From: Candidatus Treponema faecavium
GTDB taxonomy: Bacteria > Spirochaetota > Spirochaetia > Treponematales > Treponemataceae
Direction of reading: 5' to 3'
Length of the DNA stretch: 25,400 bases
Assembly (NCBI GenBank): GCA_019113455.1
Contig: DXHG01000217.1
Location: 1 to 25,400, forward strand
Numbering within the stretch: the stretch's first letter is position 1; the number at the start of each line of letters is the position of its first letter. Made by a program: the position numbers and the translations under genes. The notes under the pieces are model-generated. The model was not told the DNA's origin. It ran no database searches and worked only from the letters and a program-made list of their open reading frames with translations. This document shows, piece by piece, positions 23,092-25,400 of this stretch.

Positions 23092-25400
23092 CAAGCTGCA
23101 CTCCCTGCAAATCGGGTTCAGGAATACCGAGCATCTGCCGAACCTGGCTGAGCGTCTCAGGACCGTCGGGTCCGGCGCCCGGAATGTCGGCAGCTTCAGG
23201 CATATTGACAACGGCGTACATGCGCACCGGCTTTTCTTTGCCTTTCACGGTAACAGACGGCATTTCCTCGGCGATGATATGGTCTTTTACCAACACGTAC
23301 GTATTTTCCGTGACAAGAATATCCGTTCCCAGCGGCTTATTGAGCGCCTCCGTTCTCGACGCAAAATTAACCGCATCTCCGATAACGGTATACTCCATGC
23401 GTTTTTTTGAGCCGATCTGCCCCGCGACAACCGAACCGGTATTGATTCCGCAGCCAATGCGGATAATGGGCTTTTTTACACTTCCGCGCCCGACATTAAA
23501 CTCCATCAGCGAGTGGCGCATCATCAGCGCTGCGCGTATGCAGTTAAGCGCGTCCTGGGCGGCACTGCCGCTTGAAACAGGCGCGCCCCACACCGCCATC
23601 ACCGCGTCTCCGATAAACTTGTCAACCACACCGTTCGTCGCGTTGACACATTCGACCATGCGCGTCATATAGTCGTTTAAGAAACTGACAACTTCCGACG
23701 GGCTGAGTTTTTCTGATATTGCAGTAAACGACCGTATATCGGAAAAGAACACCGTCGTCTCTTTTGTTTCGCCGCCGAGCGCAAGCTCTCCGCGCATCGC
23801 CTGTTCGGCAATTGCAGGATTGGTAAAGCGCCCGAACGTATCCTTGAGCCGCTCGCGTTCGGCAAGCCCCTGCCCCATGCTTACAAAACTTTCCGTTAAA
23901 AGCCCGAGCTCGTCATGCGTGCGCGGCTTGAGATTCAGATCAAATTCGCCTTCCTTTATCCGGTACGACGCCGCCGCAAGTATCTTTACCGGCACGCTCA
24001 TTGTTCTTGAAAAACCCCAAATCACAAGCACCGCCGCGGCGAGCACCGCAACGGACAGATAAATATTGCGCCGCGTTGTCGCGCGGACAGACTCAAACAC
24101 AACGGAAGACTGCACGACAGTCAGCACCGCCGCGCCGCCGAACGAAGCGAGTTTATTATACGCGCCGAAATACTCAGTGCCGTCTTCATCGGTAAACAGA
24201 CGCTGCATATTCATCTCCGGTTCGGCAAGCATACCGGCCACAAGCGGCATACCGGAAAAATCGGCGCACGCAAGCGTCAGACTGTCATCGGAATGATACA
24301 GCACAACTCCTTCATTATTAACCATAAAGGAAGAGTTGATCGAACCGGATTCCATCACTTCGGATATGCGGGAACCGGATACGAGCGTCATGACGGTGTA
24401 CGATACCTCGCCGGATACGAACGGATACAGCAGCGCGATCATGTACCGGTCAAAAAACGGAGACACGTTTTCTATGCAGAGTTCCCCGTTTGACGCCCGT
24501 TCAAGCGCGTCAGAAAGCCCTGAACGCACCGCGTCAAGCGCCGTATCGCTCACGCTGCCGTCAAACGCTTCGTTTATCAGCGCTGTATCTCCGGCGACAT
24601 CCACCGCATACACATCCTGATTCATATCGAAAAACATCGCCAGGTAATCATCAAACAGCGCCGTATCCGAACCGGCGGCCGTGTACATGCCGCGCATACG
24701 CAGCATTGCGTTAACGCTGTCCTGCAGCGCGGCAAGCCGGTCTTCTACGCTGAGCGCCGTGCGCGCGTTAATGACAAAGTTGTTCTCTTCCGCACTTATC
24801 CGCACGTCTTCCGTAACAAAGCGGTTTACAAACACTGTAATCAAGCTGCACGAAATCACAACGATGAGCGAAATAATTGTAACGAGCTTAAAGCCGATTG
24901 TGTAGCGCGTCTTAAAGCCGCCGGCGGCTATGTCCTGTTCGTCAATCTGCGTCTCCGCGCTGACGGCGCGCTGCACGGGAACAGCCTCGCGAGTCCTGTC
25001 CGATGCGGCGAAAACAGGGTCCGGCGCAGGCGGCGTTTCAGCCGGCTCTGATGCCGGTTCCGGCGCGGTATTCGCTTCAGGCGGCTCCGCCGCCAAAGCT
25101 TCCGCCGCCGCGGCTTCTTCGGCTAAGACCGCGCCCGCCTCAACAGCTTCCAAAGCCGTCTTTTCCTGCGGCACGGCGGCCGGCTCCGGCACAGGCGCCG
25201 CAGCAGCTCTGGGCTCCTCAGCTGCGTCTGCGTCCGTTTTTGTATGCGCATCCGCCGCAGATTCAACCGCTGCTGCGCACGCTTCGCATTCTGCCGCAGC
25301 CCCGCTCCCGCCGCGCTCAAAAGCGGTTTCTTCCTCCGGCGGTGCTGCCGGCGGCGCTTCAGCCGCTTCCGCGGTTACGCCTGTATCCTCAGCGGCTTTC
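23054..25400 (-). CDS. Membrane class III adenylate cyclase, N-terminus beyond the window
   Basis: Makes cAMP (or cGMP) in response to an extracytoplasmic signal. The frame is open from the stop at 23054 to the window end, at least 781 residues. A GTG at 25192 is a possible start, but the frame continues upstream without a stop. In order come a long Ala/Glu/Pro-rich cytoplasmic stretch (25400 to about 24910), transmembrane 1 (about 24898-24827), a periplasmic region of about 250 residues of Cache type, transmembrane 2 (about 24075-24000), a HAMP region, and the catalytic domain. That domain has FFSDIRSFT, DKFIGDAVMAVWG, INTGSVVAGQIGS and YTVIGDAVNFASR. Metal-binding Asp, the substrate Lys and the Asn/Arg pair are present. 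Thr stands at the second specificity position (K/T pair), as in class IIIb enzymes. Confidence 0.93.
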   Translation of the reverse strand, partial: KAAEDTGVTAEAAEAPPAAPPEEETAFERGGSGAAAECEACAAAVESAADAHTKTDADAAEEPRAAAAPVPEPAAVPQEKTALEAVEAGAVLAEEAAAAEALAAEPPEANTAPEPASEPAETPPAPDPVFAASDRTREAVPVQRAVSAETQIDEQDIAAGGFKTRYTIGFKLVTIISLIVVISCSLITVFVNRFVTEDVRISAEENNFVINARTALSVEDRLAALQDSVNAMLRMRGMYTAAGSDTALFDDYLAMFFDMNQDVYAVDVAGDTALINEAFDGSVSDTALDAVRSGLSDALERASNGELCIENVSPFFDRYMIALLYPFVSGEVSYTVMTLVSGSRISEVMESGSINSSFMVNNEGVVLYHSDDSLTLACADFSGMPLVAGMLAEPEMNMQRLFTDEDGTEYFGAYNKLASFGGAAVLTVVQSSVVFESVRATTRRNIYLSVAVLAAAVLVIWGFSRTMSVPVKILAAASYRIKEGEFDLNLKPRTHDELGLLTESFVSMGQGLAERERLKDTFGRFTNPAIAEQAMRGELALGGETKETTVFFSDIRSFTAISEKLSPSEVVSFLNDYMTRMVECVNATNGVVDKFIGDAVMAVWGAPVSSGSAAQDALNCIRAALMMRHSLMEFNVGRGSVKKPIIRIGCGINTGSVVAGQIGSKKRMEYTVIGDAVNFASRTEALNKPLGTDILVTENTYVLVKDHIIAEEMPSVTVKGKEKPVRMYAVVNMPEAADIPGAGPDGPETLSQVRQMLGIPEPDLQGVQLDAEEKKYKIQGQ

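Noticed and set aside
22268..23410. 380-codon plus-strand open frame opposite the FecR and cyclase genes
   Set aside because: It is Ser/Thr-rich low-complexity translation that mirrors the antisense of Fn3-like repeats. It crosses a gene junction and has no start signal.

Overview
The window reads as a chromosomal segment of a spirochaete, most likely a Treponema of roughly balanced base composition. The reasons are the spirochaete-style lipoprotein signals (LFAGC, SFASC), the grpE-dnaK-dnaJ order without a CIRCE operator, and a cyclase / FecR-domain / outer-membrane-type gene set next to an FHA / phosphoesterase / Ser-Thr kinase set. Species cannot be fixed by eye. No rRNA, tRNA, insertion sequence, phage gene or CRISPR array was seen.

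Layout. Positions 1-3164 (minus strand) hold the Hsp70 machine: grpE, dnaK and the start of dnaJ. grpE has its own promoter, shielded from upstream transcription by an intrinsic terminator. dnaJ appears to have its own promoter after a strong dnaK terminator. Positions 3165-3646 are the only large non-coding stretch. It contains an array of about a dozen TTTGCC-NNN-GGCAAA palindromes spaced almost exactly 22 bp apart. A shorter, degenerate copy with the same period lies at 15366-15446.

Positions 3647-10324 hold accessory and housekeeping genes: a lipoprotein and an unknown protein (minus), a divergent secreted lipoprotein with an HEGLH metallopeptidase motif (plus), a metallo-beta-lactamase-fold protein and a pentapeptide-repeat protein (minus), then a small zinc-ribbon protein, murI and a secreted YD-repeat-like protein (plus). 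The pentapeptide-repeat and zinc-ribbon genes diverge from interleaved promoters that seem to give leaderless transcripts. Positions 10369-12494 hold an OmpR-type response regulator and its histidine kinase. leuS (12544-15186, minus) follows with a clear promoter and a hairpin in its leader.

Positions 15481-25400 (all minus) form a signalling region. In transcription order it holds a membrane class III adenylate cyclase (cut by the window end), a membrane-anchored FecR-domain protein with Fn3-like modules, and an exported protein with related modules and a probable C-terminal beta-barrel. After a 94-bp gap come an FHA protein, a metallophosphoesterase and a transmembrane Ser/Thr kinase. The first three are translationally coupled, and the second three look like a kinase / phosphatase / phospho-reader set. 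My inference is that this is an envelope-sensing locus joining cAMP synthesis to Ser/Thr phosphorylation. The most unusual non-coding signal is the 22-bp-period palindrome array.
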